DNA of 64,000 bases from Corythucha ciliata (lineage: Eukaryota; Arthropoda; Insecta; Hemiptera; Tingidae), in contig CM075941.1 of NCBI GenBank assembly GCA_038030265.1, positions 4,898,001-4,962,000 on the forward strand, given 5' to 3'. Every line of letters begins with the position of its first letter. The stretch's first letter is position 1. The translations under genes were made by a program, and so were the position numbers. Under the pieces are notes generated by a model. It worked only from the letters and a program-made list of their open reading frames with translations. It searched no databases and was not told the origin of the DNA. Positions 21,021-32,018 of the stretch are shown here, one piece after another.

Positions 21021-21800
21021 AATCACTAGGGAACGCAAATCCGTACCTTCTGGAAGATTCGTGGCTCGATCATTAAAACAGGTCTAATTCACAGCAGATT
21101 ATTTCCAACCTGAAACGCGGACCTCTCCTTTAACACCAAACTGATCAACGATTAGTCGTTAGGAGTCCTACTCTACGTCGAAAGCGTCCTACTATTGTCC
21201 TACTTTTCGAACCAGGCGTCCTCGGAAACCACTTTTTCATCTGGTCACCCTAAGCATGGCAGACTCCTAGACTCTTAAATAGGGGCTCATAAACTATCAT
21301 TTTGCTGCACACCTTTCAAAACTGTATTTCCGGTTGAATGGGACTGTCGCCAGCTCTCGGTCTACAACTTCCTCATTGTCATTGCACAAAATGTTATCTT
21401 GCAAATGCACAAAATAATTTTTCCTGTTTACCGTGTGCCATATGCCCGGTGCTGCGCTAAGTTCCGCCAAAGTGATGAGCATTGTAAAAAAAAAAAAAAT
21501 TGAAACATTCCACGGTTTGATGTTAGACAGTGGGAGCTGCAAAGAAGAAACTCGTTTTAAACTTTTTTTTTTAATTACGATTGTAATGGAAACATGAGTA
21601 AAATTCAAGGTTTTGGTGAAAATCTATGTTAATTTTGTACATATTGTACTATTTTTTTTACCATGAGGGAAGAGGGAGTGAAAAGAAACAATTCAGGCGT
21701 TCGGCTGATGCGACCGAAGGTGAACTTGGCCGAGCCCGACCTCACGAGGACTCCCGAGCTTCAAGTCTATAAAACGGTCGGGTCACGCGCCTGGTCCAAG
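21021..21800. other. Non-coding, no recognised gene
   Basis: A minus-strand ORF of 103 codons (21297-21608) has no similarity I recognise and has a low-complexity first half. Nothing else was supported. Confidence 0.5.
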
Positions 21801-21801
21801 T

Positions 21802-22056
21802 CAGGGGTGGGCAAGATACTTGAGTATTTAAAATACTTTGTATTTTGAATACGAAATACGTATTTTGTAATTGTATTTAAATACTTTTGGAAAAGTATTT
21901 GTATTTCTGTATTTAAAATACATTTTTGAAAGTATTTTGGGCTTTGTATTTGAAATACATTTTCAAAAGTATTTTGTATTTCACACTCAACGAAAATACA
22001 AATACAAATACAAATACAAATACAAATACAAATACAAATACAAATACAAATACTTT
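21802..22056 (+). mobile_element. hAT-type MITE fused to a hexanucleotide microsatellite
   Basis: Begins CAGGGGTGGGCAAGATACTT, the usual head of a widespread hAT MITE type, followed by many TATTTAAATAC and GTATTTTG motifs. From about 21997 to 22050 it becomes a clean (AAATAC)n repeat of about nine units. The expected mirrored right terminus is not visible, so the element is 3'-truncated or overgrown by the repeat. The ORF frames here are artefacts. Confidence 0.7.
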
Positions 22057-22330
22057 TAATTTCAACGTTCTTTAGTTTCCACTTCTTCGCCGCCATTCAT
22101 CAATATAACCTAACTTAGTGACACCATATTTGGCACAAAAACCCGGTGAAATAACAGCCTTCGATTGACGTTTTCATTTTTCGAAAAAGTGGAGAGGGAA
22201 GGGTAGTCATGGTGGGAGGTGGAAGCTCCGAATTCCTTGTTAGCACAACTGCCGCAAAAATGATGCTAGCGGATGGAAACTTTACACAAAAATGGATCAT
22301 ACAGAGCCCTAGCCTACAAGTACCTACACA
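22057..22330. other. Spacer, nothing recognised
   Basis: Unremarkable A/T-rich sequence. Confidence 0.5.
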
Positions 22331-22830
22331 AAGCTGTACAAGTAAACTTCGTAAAGTAAGTTCGACAATTTTGAGGATTCAAATATAGTAATTTTAGTCA
22401 TTTTCAAGACACGAATCGTCAGTTTTACCATTTTTACGGTGCAAATAGTCTGTCAAACCAAGGCCATGAAGTTTGACCGTTCCTGGTCGCGCCAATTGTC
22501 GATTTTGCCATTTTCACGGCAGGAATAATCTTTTTAGGCATTTCCAGGTCATTCGACCGTTTTCAGGAATCGATTGGTCCGTCAAGCCAAAGGCGCGTAT
22601 TCGTCATCTTTGGCACAAGAACGTCAGTGCCGAATGGTCGATTTAGCCACTTTCAGGGCGGGAATCGTGGTATATTTTCAGGTTTTTTCAGAAGTTCACT
22701 GATCACTGCAGTTTAGCCATTTTTAGGGCTCTTGAAGTCAGTTTAGTGAATCGTCAGTTTTCGTATGTTTGAGCGCAAGTTCAGTTGCTAGGTTTAGCTA
22801 TTTGTAGGTAGCGAATGGCTGTTAAGCCGT
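22330..22830 (+). repeat. Degenerate array C
   Basis: About fifteen units resembling CGAATCGTCAGTTTTACC then ATTTTTAGGGC. It resembles 11890-12440 in unit order over several hundred bases (for example CAAATATAGTAATTTTAG, then GACACGAATCGTCAGTTTT, then AAGGCCATGAAGTTTGACC in both). So the two blocks derive from one ancestral array by copying. Confidence 0.8.
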
Positions 22831-22893
22831 TTTAGTAGACATTTCTCTGGCCCCTCCCTTGAGCAAATCAATTCAAAATAATCGTTCAGGAGT

Positions 22894-23057
22894 TAGGCCG
22901 GTCGTCCACTGGAAGCGTTTTTGACTTAAATTTTTGGCTTAAATTGAATTCATTGCAGCTAAGCCTGCAGTGGACGACGTCACATTCAATTTGAGCCTTT
23001 GGAGTGTACGCTCGTTGTAGCGCCCTCGAAAAAGTTTCCAGTGTACGACCGACCTTA
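22894..23057. mobile_element. MITE, 164 bp, with about 22-bp terminal inverted repeats
   Basis: Left end TAGGCCGGTCGTCCACTGGA; the right end read on - starts TAAGGTCGGTCGTACACTGG. It also has an internal inverted copy of GTCCACTG. It is inserted within array C blocks. Confidence 0.7.
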
Positions 23058-23149
23058 CACTCAACTTACGTTATTTACAATGTTTAGACAATGCGTGTAT
23101 AAAATTGTAGCCGTATAGGAGCCTATACACATTGTCGGTCTTTCCTAGT

Positions 23150-23440
23150 TGAGGTGAGAATGGTCAATTTAGCCATTTTCAGTGTGGGAATCTTGATATT
23201 TCCGGAAATCCAATTAGCTATTTTTAGAGCGCGAGCAGTAAGTTTAACAATTTTTAAAGCGGGAATTGCCGGGTTTTGCTATGTTTAGGGCGTAAATAGC
23301 CCGTTTAGCCATTTTCAAAGGCGTGAATCGTCAGTTTTGCCATTTTGGCCTTTTGGGGCGCGACTATACACAATAGTCAGTTTAGACGTTTTTATGGTGG
23401 GTATAGCTATAGATTAGCTATTTTTATGGTGGATTTCACC
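23150..23440 (+). repeat. Degenerate array C, second block
   Basis: Units AATTTAGCCATTTTCAG, TCGTCAGTTTTGCCATTTT and similar. It abuts the 3' truncation of the non-LTR element at about 23430. Confidence 0.7.
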
Positions 23441-24664
23441 ACCTTGGCTTGGGATTTGCCTAACCGATGCTCGTATTTGTCTCGGAAAATTACAAATAAG
23501 CTTATTTATAGCTATCAGGAAAATCGTGACGCTTAAGACAGACCCCTGGGGCACACCACATTCCTGTGTGTACTTGTACGAGTAGCAGCTACCTATGCTT
23601 ACAACGAATTCTCGTGACTGTAGGAAGCTTCGGATAATCAATGGGAGATTTCCCTCAAGCTTCCATTCGTCGAGTTGTTTTATGACTGCTGAGCGAAAAA
23701 CTCTATCGAAGGCACTTCTAATGTTAAAAAAAGACCACGGTCACGTGGTCCCCATCCAGAAAAGCGTCTTGCACAAATTGTTCCAAATAGACAAGCTGGT
23801 CCTCCGTTGAGTGGCCTGGTCTAAACCCTGTCTGAAATTTATTAAATTACTACTTTCTAAAACCTTCATCAATCTGAAGTTCACCAGTCTCTCAAACAAT
23901 TTTCCAATGCAGGATGTCAAAGATATTGGTCGGTAACTATCAACTCGCTGCGGGTCTTTCCCTGGCTTCAAAACTGGTACGATTATCGCGAGCTTCCAGG
24001 GCTGTGGATAGTAGCCTTCATTCCACAGGGCGTTGAAAAGCATGAGTAATTTTTCTTTGTTTTGAATCGACAATTTGACAAGCATTTCATTGGAAATATC
24101 GTCTACACCGGGGGATTTTCTATTGGGAAGGACTGCCAGGGCCCGCTCCAGCTCTTCAATCGTAAAAAGTACATTATAATCCTCTTGGTTCCTTGTTGCG
24201 AAGGAAATATTTCGGGAATTTTGTTCTTCCAAGTTCTGTCGCGTTTCCGTTTGGTAGTTATTCACTGCAGTAACCGTCGCCTAATGTCTGGCGTGCTCAT
24301 TTGCTATCTGATTCGGGCTAACCAGGATTTGACCATTATTGTCATCTCTTATGTACACCGGTGCAGAATTCTTTGTTTGGCTTTTAAGCGCTCTGATCTT
24401 AGCCCATACTTCAGAGCTAGATGTGCTCAAATCAATAGATGCGATGTACTCCTCCCACGACTTTCTTTTCGCATTTTGTTTCATCAATCTTTCATAGGCC
24501 CTTTGTTTTTTGAAAGCAATAAGATTTTCCATTGTGGGATGCCTTTTAAAGTAATTGAACTTGGCTTTCTTTAGCCTATTGGCTCTTTTAATTTCAGAGT
24601 TCCACCAGGGAACACGCCGCTGACCAGGACCGATCTTTTGTTTTTTTGCGGGGAATCGCACCAC
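23414..24664 (-). pseudogene. Non-LTR element 1 ORF2: linker and reverse transcriptase
   Basis: The linker has VPWWNSEIKRANRLKKAKF (about 24610), typical between endonuclease and RT. RT blocks: ERALAVLPNRKSPGVDDIS (about 24140), WKLAIIVPVLKPGKD and SYRPISLTSCIGKLFERLV (about 23990-23890), then after frame breaks CGVPQGSVLSVTIFLIAINK (about 23550-23500). The catalytic YADD block is missing because the element ends at about 23420. Frames are broken at about 24270, 23830-23740 and 23640. The enzyme would copy element RNA at a nicked chromosomal target; this copy cannot. Confidence 0.85.
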
Positions 24665-24689
24665 GAGCTGCCTGAACTATGGCATCAGA

Positions 24690-25415
24690 TTATATCCGCA
24701 CATCGTCTTCCACGTTATGTGTCAAGTCCGGTAAGTTTAGGAATTTTGCGTACTTATCCCAGTCTGCTTGAGTGAAATCCCATCTTTCCAATTTATCACT
24801 ATTCCTTCTCACACTATTGTGTTTAAGTAATATTGGATGATGATCTGACTGATGCAGTTCAGGCAAAACAATCCACTCAAAAACGGCTGACAATGACGAG
24901 CTCGCAATGCTTAGGTCAATGGCATCGAATGAACCATTGCTCGCATTAAAATGGGTTGGCCGGCCGTCATTCAATATCGTGAAATGCAACTCATCGATCA
25001 GCGATTTCAAGACACGTATCGGAAGGCTAGTACGGCTTGAAGCCCAAGCAGCATGGTGGACATTGGCATCTGTTAAAATTAGGACTGGGGGTGGGAGCGA
25101 GAGAAACAACTGTGGAATTTCATCTACATTCCATCTTTGATCTGGTAAGTATAACGAACAGATCGTTAAAGTGCAAGGCACTTCCACTCTGATCGCTATA
25201 GCCTGTAAATTAGTTATAGGAGTAACATTTTTACAATTTATGTATTCCTTACAGTATAAGGCAACTCCTCCGTGGCGCCTACCTCCAGCTGCCACGACGC
25301 ACGACCTCTGAAATACAGAGTATCCTGACAACGGAGCTATTCTACTATCCGTAAAATGCGTTTCCTGCAGTGCCAAGATTAAAGGAACGTACTCATTGAC
25401 TCGATTTGAGCTCAT
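24690..25415 (-). pseudogene. Non-LTR element 1 ORF2: APE-like endonuclease
   Basis: The open frame of 241 codons carries the apurinic-endonuclease fold used to nick target DNA: LALQETHF near its start (catalytic Glu), GGVALYCKEYI, ILTDANVHHAAWASS (Asp/Asn motif), FDAIDLSIASSS, and SDHHPILL near the end (catalytic Asp-His). The first strand with the NxR motif, normally before LALQE, is cut off at about 25415, so the N-terminus is incomplete. It continues into the linker after a break at about 24680. The key motifs are intact, suggesting fairly recent decay. Confidence 0.85.
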
Positions 25416-25774
25416 CCGAGCGCTTATAAAAACCTCCCAAATTCCATTGCAGAAAAAAATTTGGCCGTTCTAATAAAACATTTTCATTATTATCATAATT
25501 ATTCTCCATAATTGTAATGACACACTATTTTCAGTTAAAATTGCAGTCTCTTCGGTCTTATCCAATTTTCTTACTTCCTTCTTCCCTTTTCCCCTTCCCC
25601 CCTTTTTGTTCCCTTCTTCCACCCTTTTGTCCTTTTTTTTGCGCTGCCTCCAGTATCCGCCCATTCTCCTCCATCTTCACCGCTGGCCGTGCCTGATGGG
25701 ATGGATGAATCGCCTCCAATATGTATAATACTTTCCTCGGTGTCTTTTGGCTCTATCGCCTCTTCCCTTTTCGA
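25416..25774. other. Region between ORF1 and endonuclease of element 1
   Basis: On the minus strand this is A/G-rich, coding Lys/Glu/Arg-rich low-complexity peptide (25470-25664), probably the end of ORF1 and the spacer to ORF2. No motif is visible. Confidence 0.45.
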
Positions 25775-26290
25775 TTAGCAGCACTTCGTCTCTCTCTCTC
25801 TCCTGGGGACAACGGTTTCCCATTCTCTTCCATTTTCATGACTAGTGCTGCCCTCTTCTGGCTCTTTCTGCACATTACGGTTACTGTCCTCACTTACTTT
25901 GTCAGCCACATTTCCAACGGTTGGAGGAACAGTAAAGCCCACCCCATTTCGGGCTAATTCCGTTTCTAGGTCAGTTACCATAGCTGCCCTTGCACGGATA
26001 GCCTCAGGTAGGGCGTAGGGTGATTTTTCTTTTTGTATAATTGAATCTGGGTCAATTTTGTCTTTTTCCGTGGGACTCTGGGCATTTCTCAAAGCTTTCA
26101 TTGCTTTCTGGGCATATGACACCCCAGGCTTTACCAATCTGCCCTTCTCAGCAAGGAGTTGGGCTTCCCGAAAACTACAGTTCGATTCAATTCGTATTCT
26201 CTGAATCTCTTGCTCATTTTTAAACGCGGGGCACTCCCTCGATATTGTAACGTGGCTACCACCGCAGTTAACACATGTCGCATTAACACA
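25775..26290 (-). pseudogene. Non-LTR element 1 ORF1 C-terminal part
   Basis: From about 26290 on the minus strand the frame reads CVNCGGSHVTISRECPAF, a CCHC knuckle of the ORF1 RNA-binding protein, then a charged helix (FREAQLLAEKGRL) and a low-complexity tail to 25775. The N-terminal half, with the other knuckles and the RRM-like region, is missing. The ORF's apparent start (26374) lies in element 2 sequence, so its first 30 codons do not belong to it. Confidence 0.8.
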
Positions 26291-27540
26291 TGTTAATAGC
26301 CGTTTGAAAGCTTCTAATGTCATTTTCAGAGGGGTCTGCAGAGTATGATTTATATATGGCAATATCATCGGCATAAAAGGAAATGTTGAAGTCGGGGGGA
26401 AGGTTCGCTGCTAGGGTATTTATGGCAATAAGGAAAAGTAAGGTGCTCAAGACGGATCCCTGTGGGACGCCATTCTCGAGTGCTCGTGGAAGGGATAAGT
26501 GATTTCCGACTTGGACCCGAAAAAAACGGTTGGTTAGAAAGTCCTGCAGAACCATGGGGAGGTGGCCTCTCAGGCCCCATGCGTAAAGTTGCTTGAGGGC
26601 GTCATGTCGCCAGACGCGGTCAAAAGCGTTTTTTATATCAAAGAAGATAGCTGTGGTGTGTGAACGGTGGAGGAAAGATGATTGTATTACATTTTCAAGT
26701 TTAATGAGATTGTCTAGAACGGAGTGTTTTATGCGGAACCCAGTTTGGTATTTTTCTAGAAATAGCTGCAGTCGGTAATAGATTAAATTTTCATAAATCT
26801 TTCCCATACAAGACGTCAGGGATATGGGTCGGTAGTTGGATACTTCTCGGGGGTTTTTGTTATTTTTTGGAACTGGTATGATTGTTAAAGTTTTCCACTG
26901 GGTAGAATAGGCATTATTTTGCCAAAGAGAGTTGAATAGGTTCAAGAGTTTTGTTTTGTCGGTTTCCGACAAGTTTTTATAGATTTCGTTAGGGAGGCAG
27001 TCAGGTCCTGGGGATTTGTGGTTTTTAATTTTGGTCAATACCCGGTCTAGTTCTGCAGAGGTAAACGGGAGGTTATAATCGAGGCATTCTGTGGCGGAAA
27101 AATTGAGTTGTTGGTTTGTTTCTTCAATATGTTTATAGTCTTGGAATTCCGATGTATATTGTGAAGTGGCAGAAGTGTCATTATAGAATTTGGCGAAGTG
27201 TTCTGCCATGTTTTCTTGACCTTCCACTTTGGTGTTCCCAGATGTGATCAAAAATGGAGGAAGAGGGATGAACGGTTTGCCTTTGATGGTTCGGATTTTA
27301 TTCCAGACCTCTCTGGCATCTACAGACGATGAGATTGTGGAGACATACTGACTCCATGATTGTTTTTTGGCCTCTTGTTTCAATCATCGTTCTTTGGCTC
27401 GGAGTTTTTTAAAGTGGATTACGTTGTCTTGGGTAGGATGTCGTTTTAGAAGGTTGAATGCTTTCTTTTTCTGGAGGTTAATGGATTGGATTTCGGCGTT
27501 CCACCATGGTACGAGAGTTCGACACTTCTAAGCTCATCGG
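26283..27540 (-). pseudogene. Non-LTR element 2 ORF2: linker and reverse transcriptase
   Basis: A 366-codon open frame (26283-27383), preceded by the linker in another frame (27383-27530). RT blocks in order: RVLTKIKNHKSPGPDCLPNE, LTIIPVPKNNKNPREVSNYR, PISLTSCMGKIYENLIYYRL, TAIFFDIKNAFDRVW (first catalytic Asp), NGVPQGSVLSTLLFLIAINT, and FYADDIAIY (catalytic Asp pair) near 26370. It ends about 30 codons after YADD, where element 1 begins. The thumb and anything beyond are absent. All RT catalytic residues are intact. Confidence 0.9.
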
Positions 27541-27649
27541 TGTGAGAGAAGAGTCCCCTGATGTTCCATTGAAGGAATTTGTTATGTTGGGTAGCGTTTG
27601 GAAAATTTGGGTACATAGGTTGATGGGATGTATTTTGATAATGCATTAG

Positions 27650-29258
27650 ATTAACAATTGTCGTCGTCGGGGGGGGGGGGGGTCGATGATAGTCACCGGA
27701 CCTCTGGGTTTGCCTTTCGGCCAACCCTTCTTCTTCTTTTTCTTCTTGGTCACTGTCGTGAATGATGTATCATCGGAGCTACTAATGTACGTTTGGTCGG
27801 TGTCCCCAGTTTCCGTTCCACCGGGCTGTTGTTCCTTTGCACAATCCACTGGTTTAGTAGGTAGGGGTTCCGATCGCGGGGTCAGCCTTATCCGTTGGGG
27901 TTTTGGAAGTTCGTTTCTTGGTGGGTCAAATGAATTGGCAGCTGTTGGAATGTCTGACACCGGTGAGGGAGTAATCGCGGGTGGGGTAGGTTGCATGTAT
28001 CCCTCTACTTTTGCTCTGAGCGATGGCTCTAGCTTCTTTAAAGGTTTTATTCTGTGTGATTTTGAGAGCAATTACGTCTTTTTCAAGTCGGTATTTCGGA
28101 CAATTTCGAGAACTACTAAGATGTTCTTCGGAGCAGTTGATGCATTTGGGTGGGTCAGCACAGCGATGATCTTCACGGAAGGGGAGACCACAGTGGCATA
28201 TTCTTTGTGTTGTGCGACAGCGTGTCGCAGTATAACCGAACTTTTGGCACTGAAAACAGCGCATTGGGTCTAGTATGTACGGTCGTACTTGGAGTCGAAG
28301 AAAGGCAGCTTTGATAGTGGTAGGGAGCTCAGTCTTGTTAAAAGTGAGGACAAATAGGCCAGTGTCCTCCCGATTTGCAGAACCTGGTATACGCCGAGAT
28401 ATACGGCGGATCATGTTCTAGTCCCGCAAGAATGTCTTCGTTTGTAGAGTTCATGAGATCTCGACAGAAGACAACTCCACAAACTGTGTTGAGATGAATG
28501 TGTGGCGTGGTTTTGACTGTCATGTCACCCAGTGTGGTAAGATCTTGGACTTTAAGGGCTTGATTTGCACTCATTACTTCAACACGGAGGCGCCCTCCGG
28601 ACATTCTGGATACATTTTCGAGGGTCCCCAGGGATAAAGTAAGATAATTATTCAGTTTTAACAGTCAGAATTTCCCAAAGTTATCTACGGTTCGTTCAAT
28701 TATCCAATGTTTGGGGTAATGGTCTGAGTGAATTTGTGAGATTACATTTGGGTCAATAGTATATTGTGGGGTGCTTTGTAGGAGCATTGGGGAATCATCG
28801 GTTGTTGGGATCGATGGGGAGGGTGATAAGGACATTCGGGAGGCATCGGTTGGTGGATGGGGGTCAGGGGTTACGGTAGATCGCGTTTTCTGTTGTTTTG
28901 ACAGGGAATTTGTATGTTCAGCTGTTTCTTGACCCAGTGGTCTTTTGACTTTGGATTGTGAGGCGGGTAGTTTTGTATTTGTATTTACCGTACTCTTTGA
29001 TTTTGGGGGGGGGAAACACTTTTAGTTTGTTTCTTGGAAGATTCGGTACTGACCGAATGGGTAGTAGTGGGCATCGTAACTGCAATGGTCATGAGACTGG
29101 GGATAGTTTCTGCTGGTGGCTGAAGAGAACTTATGTCTTCCTGAATAGGAGGAGCAAGCGTACCAGCTGCCGCTGGGATGTTTTTTTGGGGTGGGTCGGG
29201 AGAACCCACGGGAAAGGAGGGTGCGGGACCTGATTGAAGTTTTGTGTTCCTTGAAGTC
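27650..29258 (-). pseudogene. Non-LTR element 2 ORF1 (gag-like, CCHC knuckles)
   Basis: The probable start is the ATG at about 29258 (MTSRNTKLQSG), followed by a Pro/Ser/Thr-rich N-terminal third. The middle part (about 28620-28340) begins MSGGRLRVEVMSANQ. The C-terminal half (28414-27926) holds knuckles MRCFQCQKFGYTATRC, then ICHCGLPFREDHRC and CINCSEEHLSSSRNC, then a helix (FKEARAIAQSK) and a Pro-rich tail with a Lys run (about 27730). At least four frame breaks are present (about 29000, 28660, 28400, 28050). ORF1 proteins bind element RNA in the transposition particle. Confidence 0.8.
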
Positions 29259-29780
29259 ATGGTTGTGGTTGTGAGAGAAAAGAAAAAAAAAAAGAAGTAG
29301 GGAAGGATAGATGGCAGACGTAGCGCAATCGTGGGGGCGCCAGGGCCTACCCAGGCGCGGGCTAGCCCCTCGAGAAGGACACCCACACCACATCCGTGGC
29401 CTCGGCGCAGCCCCCCCCCCCCAACAAGCTGCAGGGTCCCGTCCGGTCGCCATCCGGCACTACTACAAGCTGGGGGATTATTCGCTGGTGGTTCAGGGCA
29501 GCCTCCTCCAAGGCTAACAGGAGGTTCGGGCCCCACCCACCGACCCCCACACTCACCCTAAGACATGACTAGGTCAGTGTGTGGGGGCATTGTAGCGGCA
29601 CTGGAAGAAGGTCCCAACAACTTCCAGATATGCGCTGTACCCTCGAACATGCCGACAGTGCCCCCACAGGGAGGACCCAAGCACAAGAGAGCCCCACCGC
29701 CCCACAACGACGCGCCACGCCGTCTAGGAAAGGATAGGGGGATTCGCACGCGAATGTTATTTGGTAAAGTTTCAGTTAAT
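29259..29780 (-). other. Probable 5' UTR of non-LTR element 2
   Basis: G/C-rich sequence preceding ORF1 on the minus strand, with runs of G and C (29411-29420, 29288-29296). No gene. The ORFs of 60-140 codons in both strands are composition artefacts. The 5' edge is not proven. Confidence 0.45.
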
Positions 29781-31900
29781 TAGTGGCCAAAATGTAGAAA
29801 AAAAAAAAACCGCTTTACGTTGCAACACCCAGAGAGTCTTCTCGTAGGTGCAGCGAATGGCCTCCAAGGGTAGTACTATAGTAGCCCAAATCATACGTCG
29901 CAGTTTTTCCAACATTTAGCCGTAAATTGCCCTCTCCTCACCCTAAAACACGTATTTTTAAAAAAAAAACTGCATAGTACTCCACTTTTTGACAGTCTCA
30001 GAGACTGAACCACCGGACTTTTCCAGATTATTCCCAAAATGTCGCAAACTATTTTTAGGTGATCATGCGACTGACAAGTTAGTGATGTTTGATTTCCTCA
30101 TTCGATGGTTGGAAACCCGTTGAAAGCAAGTGACAATACGAATAACGGTCAACTAAGAAAGCTTCGAGACCCGAAAAGCTTGATACATGTTACAATGCTC
30201 GGAGGTTAAAACAGTTTATTCGTTACCGATAGGTCACAGTCCATTTGCATCTATCATTCTCACCCTCTCTTTCCCTCCACTCTATTTACAAACATTCCGC
30301 CACTTCACCTCTTATTGTGCTTAGATATATAGAAGTGAAAAAACACTCTTCTTTCTTTTTTTATGTATAAAAAAAAAAGAGAGAACCCGAAAGCGAACTG
30401 CAGTATCTCTCGCCTCTTAAAAACAGCTTTTCTTCTCTTCTTGAAAGCACCGCCAGGAAAAAAGAATTGTAAGAAGTAGCCCTCCCCCTCAAATGGAGAA
30501 AGCATGTTCGCTTTGAAGACTCATCGCCGCGCGCGAGCTCTTCTTATCGCTACCTTTCCAACCCCCAACACCCCCCCCCCGCCGTGTCCCTACCAACAAC
30601 ACTTTTTTCAAACTACTACCGCGGCCTTCGAAGAAGGAAAAACGTTTAACCAATAACTGACAGATTAAAACCATCTGAAAAGGGTTTGTGTTTTTGGCGA
30701 GGGTGAGGGTGAGGACTCAGCAGGACTTCGATGGTGACCCAGAAGAAAGGGATTTTTTTTTTCTCTCTCTTTCGAGGTAGGTTGGTATGAATAAATTCTT
30801 AAATAGAACGTCGCGAAGAATCCGTTTAATTTCATTAGTTTGAGTCGGAACACGCACGTGTTGTGAATGACTTGGAGCCAGGATAGTGAGAGGGGGTGGA
30901 ATTTTTCGGGAGAAGCTCGTTGGGAACTCGAGAAATGTTAGGAACTCGTGTTTGATTTCACTGCTAATTAGAATAGATACCTCGTTAACTTACAAAGTAA
31001 CAGAGGATTTGCTTTTATTCATTCACTCAATCCCCCACCCAATCTACACACAGAACGAACAGTTTCTATTACAAAATAGCAATGAGATCAACATGTGGGA
31101 GGTGTGAAACGAACTATTTTTTTTTTTAAAGAGTTACTTTCGACAGTTATTAATAAGCCCTGGCTTCGGGTTATCCGGGCATAAATAATAGATAAGTTGA
31201 GGTTCCGAAACGTGTGTGGTCTACAAGGTAGTTTATAATACGAAGCATAAGACGGGGCTATTAGTGAAGTTTCATGTCAACGCTGGGCGAGAGTAATTTT
31301 TAAACTTGAAATCTATGATAGGGCTCTGAAAGAGATTTACACACGGTTAGTGATGCTCCATATAGAGATGTTGATTGTTGATTTTTCTGAGGAAACGATG
31401 GGGCGAGGGTTTTTGCCAAGAATTTACTGCTTCTCAAGACGACTTGCCTTATGTCTGATTGCTCGTCGGCCAAATATGGAGTAAATAAAATGATTCCGAT
31501 TCCAAGAGCGGTTTTTTCTTCATTTTTTTTTTTCTCTTCCGTCCCTCTCCACCCCACTTCCCTATAGCAAACCACACACACCTCTTTCTATGGTTTTTAT
31601 TCCCTCTTCGGTCTTTAGTGTTATTAGACGAAGAGCTGGAAAACTAGACGGAGAGTCGTCTGAGAAAAGACAAGGGGGCAATTCAAAGGAGAGTTCTCTA
31701 TGTGTAATTGTAGACATACTGTCTGCTTAGAGTTTTTAATAAAACAAGCGCGTACAAACGTAGGAAAAAAAAAAACGCGGAGTAAGCTAGTCCTTACAAT
31801 AATAGAGTCGTGTAGGACGAAAAAAACGATAATTTAAAAAAAGAGAAAAACACACACAAACTCAAGCCTTTATTTAGTTAGTTACTGGTTTATTTTTTAC
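29781..31900. other. Non-coding, no recognised gene
   Basis: A/T-rich with poly-A and poly-T tracts and a pyrimidine/purine strand bias in places (30340-30380, 30750-30780). Nothing supported. Confidence 0.55.
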
Positions 31901-31918
31901 ATTTACTGACATTTTTAC

Positions 31919-32018
31919 CTGCTTCAAGAGGAAGCGGCGGAGATGGAGGAGACTCGGATGACGTCGATTCCGCGATACTGGCAACGTCAGAGCCTGATGG
32001 TGAGCATGGGCGTCCTTC
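31919..32018 (-). CDS. Possible internal exon of an unknown gene
   Basis: On the minus strand a 100-bp open segment is bounded by a good acceptor (TTGTTTGTTCATTTAG, ends at 32019) and a donor (GCAG then GTAAAAATG, from 31918). It would encode 33 residues plus one base, rich in Ser/Pro (SESPPSPPLPLEA) with CSPSGSDVASIAES before it. No domain is recognisable. It lies 1.3 kb downstream of the P-like transposase exon on the same strand, but the phases do not join directly (this exon starts in phase 0, the other ends in phase 1). It may be chance. Confidence 0.25.

Larger units (their letters stand above)
23414..26282 (-). mobile_element. APE-type non-LTR retrotransposon 1 (truncated at both ends)
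   Basis: On the minus strand: ORF1 C-terminus with a CCHC knuckle (26282-25775), ORF2 endonuclease (25415-24690), linker (24664-24281) and RT (24265-23420). It ends before the YADD box. The 5' side joins another element at 26267-26295. It resembles element 2 (26283 onward) in ORF1 and RT, so both belong to one broad Jockey/I/R1-like lineage. Confidence 0.85.
26283..29780 (-). mobile_element. APE-type non-LTR retrotransposon 2 (3'-truncated, endonuclease deleted)
   Basis: On the minus strand: probable 5' UTR (29780-29260), ORF1 (29258-27650), the first strand of the endonuclease (LQWNIRGLFSHTDELR, about 27590), then a direct join to the RT linker (about 27520), and RT to the YADD box (26283). 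No 3' end or poly(A) is present; it is fused to element 1. Confidence 0.85.

Noticed and set aside
21297..21608. 103-codon minus-strand ORF as a host gene
   Set aside because: No recognisable domain, low-complexity first half (poly-Phe and Lys from T and A runs), and no splice or conservation support.
27686..28273. 195-codon + strand ORF
   Set aside because: It is the antisense shadow of ORF1 of non-LTR element 2, which shows CCHC knuckles on the minus strand.
28985..29561. Several long overlapping ORFs on both strands
   Set aside because: These are G/C-rich, Pro/Gly-rich frames in the 5' UTR and ORF1 start of element 2; only the MTSRNTKLQSG frame fits the element.
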